Origin: Pelotomaculum isophthalicicum JI
Lineage (GTDB): Bacteria; Bacillota; Desulfotomaculia; Desulfotomaculales; Pelotomaculaceae
Direction of reading: 5' to 3'
NCBI RefSeq assembly: GCF_029478095.1
Contig: NZ_JAKOAV010000024.1
Span: 1-55,747 of the forward strand
DNA: 55,747 nucleotides
Under the pieces are notes generated by a model. That model ran no database searches, was not told the origin of the DNA, and saw only the letters and a list, made by a program, of their open reading frames with translations. A program made the position numbers and the translations under genes. Shown in pieces: positions 33,410 to 42,717 of the stretch. Numbering within the stretch: position 1 is the first letter of the stretch; every line of letters starts with the position of its first letter.

Positions 33410-35776
33410 TTAGCCTAGCAGTTTTAAGACGTTTTGCGGCAACGCGTTGGCCTGCGCCAGCATCGCTGTGCCGGCCTGACCAAGGATTTGCAGTCTGGTC
33501 AGGTTCATCATTTCCTGAGCCATGTCGACATCGCGGATGCGGGACTCGGCTGCGGTCAGGTTTTCCGAGGCCACTCCCAAGTTGGAGATGGTGTGCTCAA
33601 GCCTGTTTTGCAGAGCACCCATTTTTGCCCGCTCGCTGGAAACCCTGTTGATGGCAGCGTCGATCTTGGCTATGGAGTTGGTAGCCGAGCTGCGGTCGGT
33701 TACCAGGATGTTGTCCACTCCTAGCGCGCTGGCTCCCATGTTGCCGATGGAGGCGTTGACGTCCTGGTTCGGGTTGGCGCCAATCTGGAAGACCATGGTG
33801 TTATCCGCCAGGTGAACTGTAGTCGTGTGGTACTTTGTCTGGTCTGTTTCAGCGACCATTTGGAAGAAGCCGGTGCCCGAATTGGTAGCTGTGATTGTCC
33901 TGATACTGGCGTTGGAGTCAAACAACACGTCCACGTTCTTGTGAATCACACCCACCAGCAGGTTGCCCGAGATGGTTGCGTTCGGGTTGATATCATACGG
34001 GTCGGTGCTGTGAGCGTCCTTGTACCAGACGTTGAACGTGTTCTCTCTCGAAGATTGGATGTTGGCCAGGCTGAGCGCGTTGATCAGATTGTCGTCGCCC
34101 GAGAAGCGGATCTCGCCGCTCTTTCCGGCGATAGCGCTCTGAATTACGAATGTGCCGTCAACGGAGTATCCAGTCTTATTCTTAAACTCAGCGCTGTCAT
34201 TTTTATTGTACACATACTCGACGAAGTTTCTCTGCAGGGTAGTATCTACGTAATCGCCCTGCTCCAGACCGTCACGTATGGCGTTGTTAAGCTTTTGCTG
34301 GACTGTGAAGATGGTGTCGTTGCTGTCCAAGGTAATACTGGTCTGTTTTCCGTCACCTTGGATCATTTTGAGTTGCTGTGGGCTGGTCAGCATGAAGTTA
34401 CCGCTGGCATCCCAGAACTTGTCGATGTCATATAGTTTGGTGTCCAGAGAAGCCGCTCGTCCAAAGGCAGGTGACACATCAAATGTGGTTGTGCTCTGTG
34501 TTGTAGCGTAATCGTAGTCAAAACCGACGGTGAATGTGCCGTTAAAGGCTGTTCCTGTGGCTGTGTTTAGAGAGTACAGGTTGAAAGTGCGCTGAGTCTT
34601 ATCGAGGTAGCCGTTCTGGTAGCTCTGACTGACTAATTGTGTTGAACTTGAGCTGAATGTATAATTGTGGGTTGTCACCAAAGCTGAAGCAGCTGCTTTC
34701 AGGTTGATTACAGCCTTGTCGCCCACCTTCAACGTGTTGGTTTGTCCTGCTGAAATAGTAAAAGTAAACGATGTTCCGATACTAGCACCCGCACTAAGAG
34801 CCACTGAAGTAGTTCCTGAGGTAATGTTTTTTGTCTGAGTTGTCTGGTTAAATGTATAAGTTCCGTCCACGTCGTACTTGTGGGTGGAAATTCGGTACGT
34901 AATGTCGCCACTGGCTGTGACGTTAGTTATTTCAATCAGTATGCTTTCGTTTGCCGATATGGTACCGGCCGCAGATATAGTAATTGCTGCTGTGCTTGAG
35001 CCGAAAATGGAGCCGGCGCCGCCTGATGTGAATTGCTGCGTTAAATGGGCTGAATAACCTGTTCCAGCACCTCCGACAGTTGTTGTCAAGGTATAGCTAC
35101 CTGAAACATAGTTGTGTGCGCCTACCATTGTTACATGGGCTGTTGAATTAAGTTGCAAGTTATCAATGCCGTTATAAACGTGTTTGACTTTGAAGATGTC
35201 GGTCTTTTGTACTTCGGTCTGGCCCAGTTCTTTTACATTGATCTTTAATTCATAGTTTCCGCTGTTGGTCTTCTTTTGGCCGAATTGGTCGATGGTGCGC
35301 AGGCCGTCGCGGACAAAAATTTTGGTAGACAGTTTGTCACTGGAGGTAAGGGCGGCTGCTGAGCCGTCTAGTAACTTCTTGGTGTTGAACTCAGTGGTGT
35401 TGGCGATCCGGTTCAGTTCCGCAGTGAGTTGATCGATCTCTTTTTGGATCTCGGCCCGGTCATTTGAAGTGAGGGTGTCGTTGGCAGCCTGGACCGAAAG
35501 CTCACGCATCCTCTGCAGGATCGAGTGAGACTCGTTCAAAGCGCCTTCAGCGGTCTGGATTAACGAGATGCCGTCCTGGGAGTTCCGAACGGCCTGATTG
35601 AGGCCTCGGATCTGGCCGCGCATTTTTTCCGAGATAGCCAACCCGGCGGCGTCGTCGGCAGCCCGGTTGATGCGCAATCCGGAAGATAACTTTTCCAGCG
35701 ATTTGGCCATGGATGAATTGTTGACGCTTAGATTGCGCCAAGAGTTCAGGGCTGGAATGTTGTGGTAAATAATCAC
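33410..35776 (-). CDS. hag: flagellin, enlarged
   Basis: A 788-aa flagellin. The conserved N-terminal D0/D1 helices ([40 protein letters not shown]) and C-terminal D1/D0 helices ([51 protein letters not shown]) are intact. Between about residues 140 and 690 lies a Ser/Thr/Gly/Asn-rich, beta-type surface domain, much longer than in a minimal flagellin, which offers many hydroxyl residues for O-glycosylation. GTG start with AAAGGAG upstream; a sigma-28 promoter with perfect spacing lies 70 bases upstream. It is directly followed on the same side by the Maf glycosyltransferase locus upstream of the promoter. Confidence 0.95.
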   Translation of the reverse strand: MIIYHNIPALNSWRNLSVNNSSMAKSLEKLSSGLRINRAADDAAGLAISEKMRGQIRGLNQAVRNSQDGISLIQTAEGALNESHSILQRMRELSVQAANDTLTSNDRAEIQKEIDQLTAELNRIANTTEFNTKKLLDGSAAALTSSDKLSTKIFVRDGLRTIDQFGQKKTNSGNYELKINVKELGQTEVQKTDIFKVKHVYNGIDNLQLNSTAHVTMVGAHNYVSGSYTLTTTVGGAGTGYSAHLTQQFTSGGAGSIFGSSTAAITISAAGTISANESILIEITNVTASGDITYRISTHKYDVDGTYTFNQTTQTKNITSGTTSVALSAGASIGTSFTFTISAGQTNTLKVGDKAVINLKAAASALVTTHNYTFSSSSTQLVSQSYQNGYLDKTQRTFNLYSLNTATGTAFNGTFTVGFDYDYATTQSTTTFDVSPAFGRAASLDTKLYDIDKFWDASGNFMLTSPQQLKMIQGDGKQTSITLDSNDTIFTVQQKLNNAIRDGLEQGDYVDTTLQRNFVEYVYNKNDSAEFKNKTGYSVDGTFVIQSAIAGKSGEIRFSGDDNLINALSLANIQSSRENTFNVWYKDAHSTDPYDINPNATISGNLLVGVIHKNVDVLFDSNASIRTITATNSGTGFFQMVAETDQTKYHTTTVHLADNTMVFQIGANPNQDVNASIGNMGASALGVDNILVTDRSSATNSIAKIDAAINRVSSERAKMGALQNRLEHTISNLGVASENLTAAESRIRDVDMAQEMMNLTRLQILGQAGTAMLAQANALPQNVLKLLG

Positions 35777-35845
35777 CTTTTTTTCACTCCTTTACATTTG
35801 TGAAAATATTGTTAATCGGCGATATTATAAACCCGCCTATATTAC

Positions 35846-35872
35846 TTATCGGCGGATTTTGTGAATACTTTA
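35846..35872 (-). promoter_or_regulatory. sigma-D (sigma-28) promoter of flagellin gene
   Basis: Read on the minus strand: TAAA (35872-35869), a 15-base spacer, and GCCGATAA (35853-35846). This is a full match to the sigma-28 consensus, about 70 bases upstream of the flagellin start. It implies late-class expression, controlled by FlgM (24318). Confidence 0.88.
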
Positions 35873-35899
35873 TAGGTTTGATAATTATTTTGGCGAATA

Positions 35900-37918
35900 T
35901 TAGGTTACGTTTTCTACGCCGGGGAACTCAAAGGATAGTATATTCCTGTACTTCAAGAGAGTTGCGTGGCAGGTGTTTGCCAGCCTTCCGATGGTGGAAA
36001 AGAGTTCTGTTTGTCTTAAAATATTTTCCGCCAGTTCAACGGCCTCATCTTCATACAGGTCACCCAGTGCTTGTATTTCCATCTCGAATTTAAGTGTGAA
36101 GGACTGGATAACGTGCATGAAGAACAACTGGAAAGTTTCATAATCAGTAATGCAGTTTTTCTTTTGTTCCATGATTGTCTTCACAAATTCACGGACTCTT
36201 TCAATTTGAGGAAGCTTTCCTTCCTTCGGTTTCAGGAAGTATTCAGCTTCTCGGATCATTCTTTCCGTTTCGCTGCAAACACCGGATATCCTCGCCAGTT
36301 CGGCGGTTGTACGGTCTATCCTGTCAAACATCTGTGCGACAATTTCTTTAATTTCGCCATCGTCTGGTGGTATCAACAGGCGGCGTATGATTTCTATTGG
36401 GGCTAGATCGTTTTGCAGGAAGCGGTCGATTACTTCTGCAAAATGCATTACCTGGGTTCCCTGGATAAATGCGCCTCCCTCAGTGGCGTTGATACAGGTT
36501 CCTTTATATTCAGCAATATCTTCCTCATAGCCTTTTAAAAAACCATAAAATGTCGTATTAGTCTTAATTGGCATCCCATCATTTCCTGGTACTTCCAGGA
36601 CATCACTATGATATGCTTTCTGGTTTTCTCCTAATGCATGGCCCCGAGCGTGGGTTTCTCCATCCCTACTTAAAGCCAGGTCTTGCCCCAAAAGAATGAT
36701 CGGGTTGCAACCAAGTGCGGCGGCTATTTTAAAAGCCATGTTTCCTGAGGATGCTTTAATATTCAACATGCCGCGGTCTACGCCGAGCCACTTAAAATGG
36801 TCAAAGCTACGGTAAACGATGATCTTCGGGCCGGTATAGATATCGTAGACTTCTTTGCGAATTACCGGGCAGGCTGCCAGGTAAACTTCTTCCAATTCCC
36901 CCGTCGGAATATCCTTGAAAAAACGTTGCACATCTATAACCCGCTCCAGTGCGGTGACCATGTGCGGCTTTACCCCCATATCCAGGAGGATTTTCAGAGA
37001 AGCGTCAACGGAGATGATTAAGGCGCGATTCTCCAGACCTTTTAAAAGGTGTTTGTTCTTGTTTAAAGAAGGCCCGGTTGCTACCACGATGGCTGGCTTG
37101 TCCTTAAATGCGCCGAATAACCGGTTTATACCAGGGTTTCGAATGATGACTGAAAGATTGGCTAGCATGTTTTCTATGCCGATCAAGGAATCTTCCGGGG
37201 AATTACCGAATCCTAGAACTGTTTGCGAAGAGACTTCCCGGATGGTCTTTAATACGGTAATATAATAAAGTTTATTTAAATGGAGTGATGAAGGGTGGTA
37301 AACTGATTTTAAAGCCCGAAGGTAAATAAAACCACCTTTTGCCAAGTTCTTTTTAAGAGGAATAAACAGATCATTCTCGCTAGCGCCGATCAAAAGAAAT
37401 ACCCTTGGATTAGCTATAATTGAAGCCAAGTCTGTATAACAGCAGGCAAGTTTAAATATTTCAAGGTCTTTTTCAATTATAATTATTTCTTTGGTGTTAA
37501 CACTATCAGCAATATCTGTAGAAAAATAAAGTACTTCATAGCCCAACCCAATTCCAAGGCACACGGCTAGTTTAGCGTTTTTCAATTTTAGGGTCTTTAG
37601 CTGTAGTTTAGCATCTTTCAGGGGGTCAGTATTATCGTAATAAAGTAAGTCCTTTTCCGTGCAGTAGAGGTTTGGCGTGCCGTCCGGCCTCAGGGAGGGC
37701 ACTACCCGGTAACGGGGTGTGAAAGCACATTGCTCCACCCTTCGGGCCAGTTCGGGGTAGTGTTCTTTGAGCGCCCGCATGTTGTCTCGATAAAAATGAG
37801 TCGTTGTATGGAAGCTGTCGCTGAAAAGGATAATTTTTTGTTTATCTAAGACGGCTGGAGCACCCCGACCTGGCTGGAAGGGGACGCCGGATTTTTTCTT
37901 AGTTTTCTTTTTGGCCAT
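35900..37918 (-). CDS. motility-associated factor (Maf) flagellin glycosyltransferase, DUF115
   Basis: A 672-aa DUF115/MptE-like protein of the Maf family, which transfers nonulosonic acids (pseudaminic or legionaminic acid) from CMP to Ser/Thr of flagellin. Seen: an N-terminal region with LKLKNAKLAVCLGIGLGYEV, the central KPAIVVATGPSLNKNKHLL motif, ISVDASLKILLDMGVKPHMV, KASSGNMAFKIAAALGCNPI, and ILLGQDLALSRDGETHARGH. The N-terminus is Lys-rich. ATG with AAAGGTGG upstream. Its position directly behind the flagellin promoter and next to the sugar genes strongly supports this role. The substrate sugar is inferred from neighbours. Confidence 0.88.
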   Translation of the reverse strand: MAKKKTKKKSGVPFQPGRGAPAVLDKQKIILFSDSFHTTTHFYRDNMRALKEHYPELARRVEQCAFTPRYRVVPSLRPDGTPNLYCTEKDLLYYDNTDPLKDAKLQLKTLKLKNAKLAVCLGIGLGYEVLYFSTDIADSVNTKEIIIIEKDLEIFKLACCYTDLASIIANPRVFLLIGASENDLFIPLKKNLAKGGFIYLRALKSVYHPSSLHLNKLYYITVLKTIREVSSQTVLGFGNSPEDSLIGIENMLANLSVIIRNPGINRLFGAFKDKPAIVVATGPSLNKNKHLLKGLENRALIISVDASLKILLDMGVKPHMVTALERVIDVQRFFKDIPTGELEEVYLAACPVIRKEVYDIYTGPKIIVYRSFDHFKWLGVDRGMLNIKASSGNMAFKIAAALGCNPIILLGQDLALSRDGETHARGHALGENQKAYHSDVLEVPGNDGMPIKTNTTFYGFLKGYEEDIAEYKGTCINATEGGAFIQGTQVMHFAEVIDRFLQNDLAPIEIIRRLLIPPDDGEIKEIVAQMFDRIDRTTAELARISGVCSETERMIREAEYFLKPKEGKLPQIERVREFVKTIMEQKKNCITDYETFQLFFMHVIQSFTLKFEMEIQALGDLYEDEAVELAENILRQTELFSTIGRLANTCHATLLKYRNILSFEFPGVENVT

Positions 37919-37949
37919 GTCCGACCACCTTTCAGGGTGAACTGTTGTA

Positions 37950-38702
37950 TTACTTCGTCAATAACAGTATGGAATCGGTATACCTTTCATTCTTCTCGAT
38001 CAGAATATCCTCAATTGTACCGATTTTTTTCGGAAATATATGTTCTTCATTAATGGAAAATAGTAAAAAATTGTAAGGTAAAAAATGAAGCACGTTGACC
38101 AATTTAAATTCTTCGAAATATTGAAGGATTTCTTCTTTTCGGAAGGTGCGCATTACACCGGACATTTTAATATCGTCGTGTGAGGAGATTTCGTTTGTAA
38201 ATGAAACAAATGCAATACCGCCGGGCTTCAGGATCCTGTTAATTTCACCAGCAAGTGTTCTGATTACCCCGTCGACCGGGATGTTAGAAAGGTAATTGAA
38301 ACAAATAATTACGTCAAAAGTGTCCTCTTCAAAACAGAGCCTATCAAGATCAATTTTGACGAACTCCAGGTGGTTGCTAAACATGTCCTTTGTTCTTTCC
38401 AGTGCCTTCGCACTTACATCGGCTAGCGTAATATTCTGGGACTCGGACCCAAGTTTCATAAAAAATGAAGCTAGTTCATGGCTTAATCCAACGATTAGGA
38501 CTGATTTACTTGATAGTGAGCCAATATTAAATTCAGTCATAACCGTAAACAAAATTCTCTCAACGAATCTCTCTCTGAGGAACCTGTTTTTGTAATAAGT
38601 AATGTCATGTTTCTCCTGGTTAAAAAAACCAGTATTTTTGTAATAGTTTAGAAAAATGTTTTCTAGTTTTTTGTTTAACTCTTGTTTTTCATTGAGATTC
38701 AT
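37950..38702 (-). CDS. SAM-dependent methyltransferase (class I)
   Basis: A 250-aa Rossmann-fold methyltransferase. Motif I is atypical: KSVLIVGLSHELASFFMKLG in place of the usual VLDxGxGxG. The second strand acid is in ITLADVSAKALERTKDMF, and the FDVIICFNYLSNIPVDGVIR and EINRILKPGGIAFVSFTNE segments are typical of class I enzymes. It is upstream of maf, 31 bases away on the same strand, so the two are probably co-transcribed. It may methylate the flagellar glycan or its precursor; the target is unknown. It begins the AT-rich section. Confidence 0.75.
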   Translation of the reverse strand: MNLNEKQELNKKLENIFLNYYKNTGFFNQEKHDITYYKNRFLRERFVERILFTVMTEFNIGSLSSKSVLIVGLSHELASFFMKLGSESQNITLADVSAKALERTKDMFSNHLEFVKIDLDRLCFEEDTFDVIICFNYLSNIPVDGVIRTLAGEINRILKPGGIAFVSFTNEISSHDDIKMSGVMRTFRKEEILQYFEEFKLVNVLHFLPYNFLLFSINEEHIFPKKIGTIEDILIEKNERYTDSILLLTK

Positions 38703-39822
38703 GTTAAATTTAACCCTTTCATGATTTTTATTTTTATTTTCTTGTTTTTTAACTGAACGGTAAAGTCGACTTACATTGATACATATACAAAGCTAAACAT
38801 CATGTGTAGTTGTATATACAATAATAAATTTGATTAATTTTTAAAAATAATTTACTAAAAATATTTATTGTAGTTTTTTGAAAATCATTCAAATCTCAAT
38901 TCTATACTATAATAATTATATCGTAATTTTATAAATAAAATAAAGAGAGTAGTAAATTATATTTTTTATAAGGATTTCATTATAATAAGTCATAATAATT
39001 TAATATAAATTTTGAGAAAGAATCGTTGAAATAAAAAGCTAGTTGCAAAACTCCAAGCCTTTGATTGATCTGACCCTTAAGGCATCAAAAAATTTTACAG
39101 AAAAAATGTAGAATAACTATAGTAGTAAAATAATTAAGTCATATTCCTTATTATGGAAAGTTAATTATTTACCACCAATGACATTAACCAGTCTTGTTTT
39201 GACAGTGGAAGAGATATATTTGGTTGGTTGTATGTTTATATCCTCTGATCATAATGATGTATATTTCGACATCTTATTCCATTTATCCTGCTATCAGTTA
39301 ATATTTAGGCAGATGCTAGATCAATGCTTTTTCCTTAAGGTTTATGAATATTTAAATAAAAACGATAGAAATTGTAATTTTTTGTAAAATTGGACTGTTA
39401 TTCGATTGAAACAGCTTTAGGTGTAAAGGCTGTAAAGGTTCCCAAATATTAGCAAATCTCAGGGCTTTAATATGTTTAATGTTTGCCTTTATTCCATCAA
39501 ATAAGATTTTTTTGTTTAATGCTATGCAATATAACTCCATCGATTTAGCTTCATGTAAAAATTATTTGATCTAATTATCTTGTAAAATATTAAAGATATA
39601 TAGGATTTTCGTCGACAATTATTAAAAGAATGACATTCCGGTGGTAAGGGTTTGGTAATGATTAACAATATTCAATAACTCTGATGTGCCTAACCAGCAT
39701 CTTATAACTCCCGTAAAAAAGCAGGAAATTGCTAGTAATTGTAGAATAATGTTATTAATCAAATAATTGCATGAAGCCTTGTAAATTGTATTATTTACTT
39801 TTTATTTTTGGGGAGGAAAAGT
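38703..39822. other. AT-rich intergenic region between divergent operons, no gene recognised
   Basis: About 1.1 kb of very AT-rich sequence separates the divergent maf and neuB-type operons. The frames of 60-70 codons found here have no ribosome binding site or recognisable family, and none was accepted. It presumably holds promoters for both operons, for example a TATAAT near 38905, but no convincing -35 partner was found. A few short phrases (around 39030-39090) have less AT, suggesting older inserted DNA, but no transposase could be read. Confidence 0.5.
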
Positions 39823-40860
39823 ATGTCGGATTCACTATTTGCTAAAATAACAGAATCTAATAAAAACTACAAGGTTATGGTTATTGCCGAGATCGGTTCT
39901 AACCATGACGGTAGTCTCGAACGAGCAAAGAAATTAATGAAGTGCGCCGCCGATTGCGGTGTTGATGCCGTTAAGTTTCAATCATTTACTGCGGAAGGAT
40001 TGCTCAATCCTATACAAATTAAAGGCGGTCAACGTTTTGAAAATTCTAGTTATAAAATATTGCAACAATTAGCCACACCAACCAGCTGGTACCCGGAATT
40101 GATTGACTATGCTGGAAGGCTTGGCTTGATTTTACTTTCCACTCCCTTTGATAATGAGCAGGCGAAACTGCTTGATACGTTTAATGTGCCAGTTTTTAAA
40201 GTCGCTTCCAGTGATATTACAAATTATCCATTTTTATCATACCTTGCTAGATTTAGTAAAACTATATTACTTTCAACAGGTCTAGCTTATATGTCAGAGG
40301 TGGCACGTGCTGTAGAGGTTATTAAAAATGCAGGTAATAATAATCTGGTTTTGTTGCACTGTGTATCTTTATATCCCCCTGATTTCAGTGAAGTTAACTT
40401 GAAAGCCATGATTACGTTACAGCAGGTCTATCAACTGCCAGTTGGCCTTTCTGACCATACACCAGGGGATGCAGTTCCTTTGGCTGCAGTGGCAATGGGC
40501 GCTTGTGTGGTGGAAAAACACTTTACAGACGATAGGAACAGACAAGGACCAGACCATGCTTTTGCAATGGAAATAAATGATTTTGCAAGCATGGTCGTAA
40601 AAATCAGGCAACTTGAGCGGGCCATGGGAGACGGCATAAAAAGACCTTGCGAAGCCGAGAAAGGAGAGAGGTATTCTGCTTTTCGCAGCATGCATGCCAG
40701 GATAAAAATTAACAAAGGACAAAAAATTAAAGAAGATATGGTTAAAATCGTGCGACCGGTAGATGGAATTGAGGCGGAATTTGCTAGTATGGTTTATGGC
40801 AAGAATGCCAAGGAAGACATAGAGCAAAATGAGCCAATTACATGGGACAAGCTTATCTAG
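39823..40860 (+). CDS. NeuB-family sialic acid / pseudaminic acid synthase
   Basis: A 345-aa enzyme that condenses phosphoenolpyruvate with a 6-carbon (2,4-diacetamido-trideoxyhexose type) sugar to give a nonulosonic acid. TIM-barrel signatures: VIAEIGSNHDGSLERAKKLM, AADCGVDAVKFQSFTAEGLL, LDTFNVPVFKVASSDITNYP, PVGLSDHTPGDAVPLAAVAM, GACVVEKHFTDDRNRQGPDH. A SAF antifreeze-like domain ends the protein (residues ~280-345). It is the first gene of the plus-strand glycan operon. The ATG at 39823 has GGGGAGG upstream. Pseudaminic rather than sialic or legionaminic specificity is inferred from pseB/pseC in the same locus. Confidence 0.92.
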   Translation: MSDSLFAKITESNKNYKVMVIAEIGSNHDGSLERAKKLMKCAADCGVDAVKFQSFTAEGLLNPIQIKGGQRFENSSYKILQQLATPTSWYPELIDYAGRLGLILLSTPFDNEQAKLLDTFNVPVFKVASSDITNYPFLSYLARFSKTILLSTGLAYMSEVARAVEVIKNAGNNNLVLLHCVSLYPPDFSEVNLKAMITLQQVYQLPVGLSDHTPGDAVPLAAVAMGACVVEKHFTDDRNRQGPDHAFAMEINDFASMVVKIRQLERAMGDGIKRPCEAEKGERYSAFRSMHARIKINKGQKIKEDMVKIVRPVDGIEAEFASMVYGKNAKEDIEQNEPITWDKLI

Positions 40861-40896
40861 TTTATACAAATATATAGATAGTAAAGGTGTGTATAC

Positions 40897-42699
40897 ATGG
40901 AAAATACATTTAAGGATGTAAGACTCAAGCCCAAGGTAGTTGCTGTAATTTTAGCCCGCTTAACATCCACTAGACTTCCACGAAAAGGCTTGAAGGATAT
41001 TTGTGGCCGTCCATTATTAGGTCATATAGTTGAAAGGCTGAAAAGGGTAAAAAGTATCGACCAGATAGTCATGGCGACAACTAGTCGAAGCGAGGATATA
41101 CCTTTAAAGGATTTTTCTGAAAAGGAAGGAATAGGTTTTTTTGCTTATGAAGGTGACCCTGAAGATGTTGTGGACAGGACGAGAGCCGCGGCCGAATTAT
41201 TCGGGGCAGATATTTTGGTTCAAATTAGTGGAGACTGTCCTTTAGTTCATCCACCGATAACAGAAAAATTGATTTTAGCCTTACTGGAAAGTGGGGCGTC
41301 ACGTGCTGTTATTTCCCGATTAAATGGGAAAGAAGCAATTCATGAAGGGATTGCGGTCTTTTCCATGGAAGGGTGGGTAAAGGTTGATAAAAATTCTACC
41401 AAACCCCACCAAAGAGAAAACCTGGTGGCATGTTTAATGGAGTATCCTGAACTTCTTGAAAAAGTAGAAGTAATGGATGATCCTGTTTTTTATACATATA
41501 AGCATCGTATTTCTGTAGACACCCAAGCGGATCTAGAATTTATGCGAGAAATTTACCGTAGATTATATAAAAATGGAGAAGTTGTAGATTTGGCGAAAGT
41601 TATTGGACTTTTGAAGAAGGAGCCTAGAATAGCAGAAATAAATTCTTTGGTGCACCAAAAAGGCCTGCTTGATAAGAGTAAACGAGTTCTTTTTCGGGTT
41701 GATGCTGGTAATGAGATTGGCATGGGACATATTGTAAGGTGTTTAGCTCTTGCATCTTGTTTAACCGAAGAACATTTTTGTGGTATTGCCTTTATTATTA
41801 AAGGAAACCATTGTGAAGCAGAAGAGCTAATTATTGAAAAGGGATTTAAGATGAAAACAATACCAGCAGACGTATCACTAGAAGATGAATTAATGTCAAT
41901 CATTGAATTTACTAAGGAATATCAAGCAAATGCTATAATTCTTGACTTGAAAGAAAAATTAAATAAAGAATATGTTGTTAAGCTAAAAGAATCAAAGGTT
42001 CCTGTAATTTCCATTGATAATTACGGTGAAGGATCCTTTGTTGCAGATGTGGTGATAATACCTGGTATGCATTGGCAACCGGAAGAAGGGAAATATTATC
42101 CCGGGGTAGTTTACCATGGATGGGAATATGTAATGCTCAGAAAAGAATTTAATTACGCTTATCCTACACCAGAAAATAAAATACCTAATGTTTTAATTGC
42201 CATGGGTGGTGGGGATTCGCAAAATTTGACCGCGATGTCACTAATTAGTTTATTGCCTCTATTGCCTGAAATAAGGATTAATATTATTGTAGGTAGGTTT
42301 TATTCTTTCGTTGAAGAGTTAAAAACATTGATTAATAATAACCCTCAAGTAATACTCCATGTTAATATAAAAAATCCTGCTCCAATAATGGCAAGCGCTG
42401 ATATTGCTCTAACTTCTTTCGGAGTCACTATGTATGAATTAGCTTCTCTTGGTGTACCTGTAATTACTCTCAACCCAACTTTAGAGCATGATTTGTTGGC
42501 TGAAAAAATGAAAAAGTATGGGTTTTTAGTTAATCTAGGTTTTTTTAAGGCAGTTGATAAAAAAGACGTTTTTGAAATGGTTTCAAGGCTTATTAATGAC
42601 AGAAGTGTTCTACCGAAAATGGCTCAAAAAGGAAGAGATTTACTTAGTGGAAATGGTATAAGAAGAATAGCTGGGATCTTAATGAAAAAAATAAATTAA
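40897..42699 (+). CDS. fusion: cytidylyltransferase (SpsF-like) + PseG-type UDP-sugar hydrolase
   Basis: A 600-aa two-domain protein. Residues 1-250: CTP_transf_3/SpsF nucleotidyltransferase with VVAVILARLTSTRLPRKGLK, MATTSRSEDIPLKDFSEKEG, FGADILVQISGDCPLVHP. It likely activates the sugar acid to CMP-sugar. Residues ~265-600: a GT-B fold matching PseG (UDP-2,4-diacetamido-2,4,6-trideoxy-beta-L-altropyranose hydrolase), with VLFRVDAGNEIGMGHIVRC (the GxGHxxRC motif) and NVLIAMGGGDSQNLTAMSLI, then ADIALTSFGVTMYELASLGV. In most species these are separate proteins (PseF, PseG); here a single chain could link UDP removal and CMP activation around the synthase. ATG with AAAGGTG upstream. Confidence 0.85.
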   Translation: MENTFKDVRLKPKVVAVILARLTSTRLPRKGLKDICGRPLLGHIVERLKRVKSIDQIVMATTSRSEDIPLKDFSEKEGIGFFAYEGDPEDVVDRTRAAAELFGADILVQISGDCPLVHPPITEKLILALLESGASRAVISRLNGKEAIHEGIAVFSMEGWVKVDKNSTKPHQRENLVACLMEYPELLEKVEVMDDPVFYTYKHRISVDTQADLEFMREIYRRLYKNGEVVDLAKVIGLLKKEPRIAEINSLVHQKGLLDKSKRVLFRVDAGNEIGMGHIVRCLALASCLTEEHFCGIAFIIKGNHCEAEELIIEKGFKMKTIPADVSLEDELMSIIEFTKEYQANAIILDLKEKLNKEYVVKLKESKVPVISIDNYGEGSFVADVVIIPGMHWQPEEGKYYPGVVYHGWEYVMLRKEFNYAYPTPENKIPNVLIAMGGGDSQNLTAMSLISLLPLLPEIRINIIVGRFYSFVEELKTLINNNPQVILHVNIKNPAPIMASADIALTSFGVTMYELASLGVPVITLNPTLEHDLLAEKMKKYGFLVNLGFFKAVDKKDVFEMVSRLINDRSVLPKMAQKGRDLLSGNGIRRIAGILMKKIN

Positions 42700-42717
42700 T
42701 AAAAGGGTGATATTAAA

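Noticed and set aside
33812-34435. 207-codon frame on the plus strand inside flagellin
   Set aside because: It is antisense to the flagellin variable region and has no ribosome binding site or recognisable domain.
39178-39540. two 60-70 codon frames in the AT-rich gap before the NeuB gene
   Set aside because: Low-complexity translation, no ribosome binding site, and no family match; one could be a transposase crumb but nothing diagnostic is visible.
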